Of a stretch of DNA of 64,000 bases, positions 62,763-64,000 are shown piece by piece. A program made the translations under genes and the position numbers. Numbering within the stretch: position 1 is the first letter of the stretch; every line of letters starts with the position of its first letter. The DNA comes from Acorus gramineus (taxonomy: Eukaryota > Streptophyta > Magnoliopsida > Acorales > Acoraceae): the NCBI GenBank assembly GCA_030737835.1, contig CM060855.1, positions 16,001,438-16,065,437 of the forward strand. Direction: 5' to 3'. The notes beneath the pieces were generated by a model. It was not told the DNA's origin, searched no databases, and saw nothing but the letters and a program-made list of their open reading frames with translations.

Positions 62763-63431
62763 TGGAGCGTTAAAGACCCATTATATGGGTTATTATTATA
62801 TTCCTAGTGTTTCTCATTTTCTTATTGTATTCCTAATGTTTCTCAAAAGAACAATATTCCTCTTTTTTTTTCCTAGTTTGATGTTTGTCTCTTTAAGCCC
62901 CTGTTTAAATATGAAATAGCCAGAGAATAAGTGAGAATAAAGCAGAATAAATATGTTTTGTTATTTGGATGCATGGAGTACCTAGGGATAAACTATGTCA
63001 AAATAAACTGGTATAAAGTGGTATATGGATTCCAATCAACCCCTGAAATTAAAGTTATTCCAGGTTATTCTACTCAATTTATATGTGGGCCCATTGTCAA
63101 ATCAAATATCATCACCTCTAATAAATCACATGTCAAATCAACTATCACTATTTTTTCACCTTTTATAAATCTTTATCCACACTTTATTCACATTTTATCC
63201 AAACAACAAAAATTTTATTATTACGTTTCCCAACGAGAATAATTCAAAACAGAACCATAAATAAAATCATTTTACCCTTATTTATACTCACTTATGTCGG
63301 AATAATTATATACCCAATAATAAGTCATATTCTGTATCCAAACGGGGCCTATGGTTTCATTATTTGTTCCTATAAATAAAGCATTTTGATTCTCTAATAG
63401 AATGAAATAAACATTTTCTTTTAATCTAACA
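62763..63431 (+). mobile_element. copia-type LTR with nested MITE, followed by primer-binding site
   Basis: The LTR starts near TGGAGCGTTAAAGACCC and ends CTAACA. It holds a TATA-like CCTATAAATAAAG at about 63371. Immediately after is TGGTATCAGGGC (63432-63443), complementary to the 3' end of initiator Met-tRNA with one mismatch, the usual copia primer site. A MITE-1 splits the LTR. Without it the LTR is about 210 bp. No gag or pol follows, so the element is a remnant. Confidence 0.7.
62893..63352. mobile_element. MITE family 1, copy 4, nested in the LTR
   Basis: Ends AAGCCCCTGTTTAAATATG and, inverted, GGCCCCGTTTGGATACAG. The interior matches the 50253-50698 copy closely (for example AAACTGGTATAAAGTGGTAT). 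Confidence 0.75.
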
Positions 63432-63443
63432 TGGTATCAGGGC

Positions 63444-64000
63444 CACTACCTCAAAAACCCTAAATCTACAAAGTTTTTCTTTTCGCGCTTCCCGGAGCAC
63501 AAGAGAACTTTCGATACACACAATTCTTTTTCTCTTTCATTGTTCCACGCTTCTATGCGAAACTCCATCTGTGCACGTTGTTGCAGTCCGTGTGTACCAT
63601 TGATGTTCACACGGTTCATGTACATGCATCCCGTTGTGCACGTGTCCGCGCACATCCCACTCCATCTTGCCTCCTGCTGTGATGATGTTGCTCGTCTATA
63701 CCTACTATTGGATATATTTAAAAAGCAAGCAGATATAGGGGATTATTGACATCATTAAGGACAGGCAGTGTTATTCTCAGCTATTCACTCTCATGTCTCT
63801 TCCATCAAAAGACAGCAATAGCAACAAAGATTCAAACCTCTATTGAAAAGCTTAGTTCATAAATTCAGCACATGCATATGAAATTCAGCACATATATATG
63901 AAATTAAGATGAAGCTAGTTCAATGGACGACCTCGGAGAAGTTCGCCGAGGAGGAGGACGGGGTGGTGGTGCGTCGGGGCTGTGGAGGAGAAGCTCGCCG
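63444..64000. other. Post-PBS sequence and GC-rich window edge
   Basis: After the primer site there is a short leader-like stretch with no gag frame. The last 90 bp (63912-64000) are GC-rich. On plus an ATG at 63910 opens a frame to the edge; on minus it reads RRASPPQP-type sequence. It may be the edge of a host exon, possibly the first exon of the minus-strand gene, but the window ends. Confidence 0.3.

Noticed and set aside
1..64000. CRISPR arrays, bacterial operons or ribosomal RNA genes
   Set aside because: The sequence is plant nuclear DNA; no spacer-repeat arrays or rRNA words were seen.

Overview
The window is nuclear DNA of a flowering plant, most likely a eudicot. It is AT-rich, the genes have many GT-AG introns, and much of the space between genes is transposable elements (CACTA, Mutator-like, Helitron, MITE, LINE, SINE and copia types). 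The host genes belong to plant families: an RLCK-VII kinase, a CCCH-PUF protein and F-box/FBD genes. I cannot name the species.

Layout. 1-6.5 kb: a complete non-autonomous CACTA element (747-4767, TSD ATA) carrying a small exon of an HCF107-like gene, then GC-rich and MITE sequence. 6.5-15.9 kb: a 9.4-kb Mutator-like element with two convergent genes, a FAR1-type transposase and a gene for a DUF1985-like / coiled-coil / Ulp1-protease protein. Both are broken by a few point lesions. About 35 copies of a GATACA-type motif, many arranged as palindromes, lie mainly in its non-coding parts. 16-21 kb: AT-rich DNA and small elements. 21.4-25.9 kb: an intact six-exon kinase gene that I read as PBL16-like. 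26-31 kb: gene-free DNA with local duplications. 31.2-40.0 kb: an intact Pumilio-family gene with a 3-kb leader intron largely filled by about 12 copies of a ~190-bp repeat. 41.07-52.8 kb: a tandem duplication of an F-box/LRR/FBD gene on the minus strand; copy A (41-46 kb) is a clear pseudogene and copy B (47-52.4 kb) is nearly intact. Each copy has its own later insertions. 53-58 kb: LINE fragments, a transposase-like fragment and a perfect 45-bp hairpin. 58-64 kb: repeats and three well-spliced exons of an unrecognised minus-strand gene, with a copia LTR just upstream of them.

How the parts fit. The best candidate for an unusual system is the 9.4-kb Mutator-like element. Its second gene plus a dispersed element-specific motif resembles the sequence-specific anti-silencing arrangement known from Arabidopsis VANDAL elements, where a VANC protein recognises short motifs in the element's non-coding DNA. 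That is inference; no binding can be shown here. The kinase, Pumilio and F-box/FBD genes resemble a neighbourhood on Arabidopsis chromosome 5 (PBL16 and APUM12 have nearby locus numbers), suggesting a conserved host block into which the transposons inserted. Limits: repeat boundaries are by eye, splice sites are predictions, and single-base frameshifts may be assembly errors.
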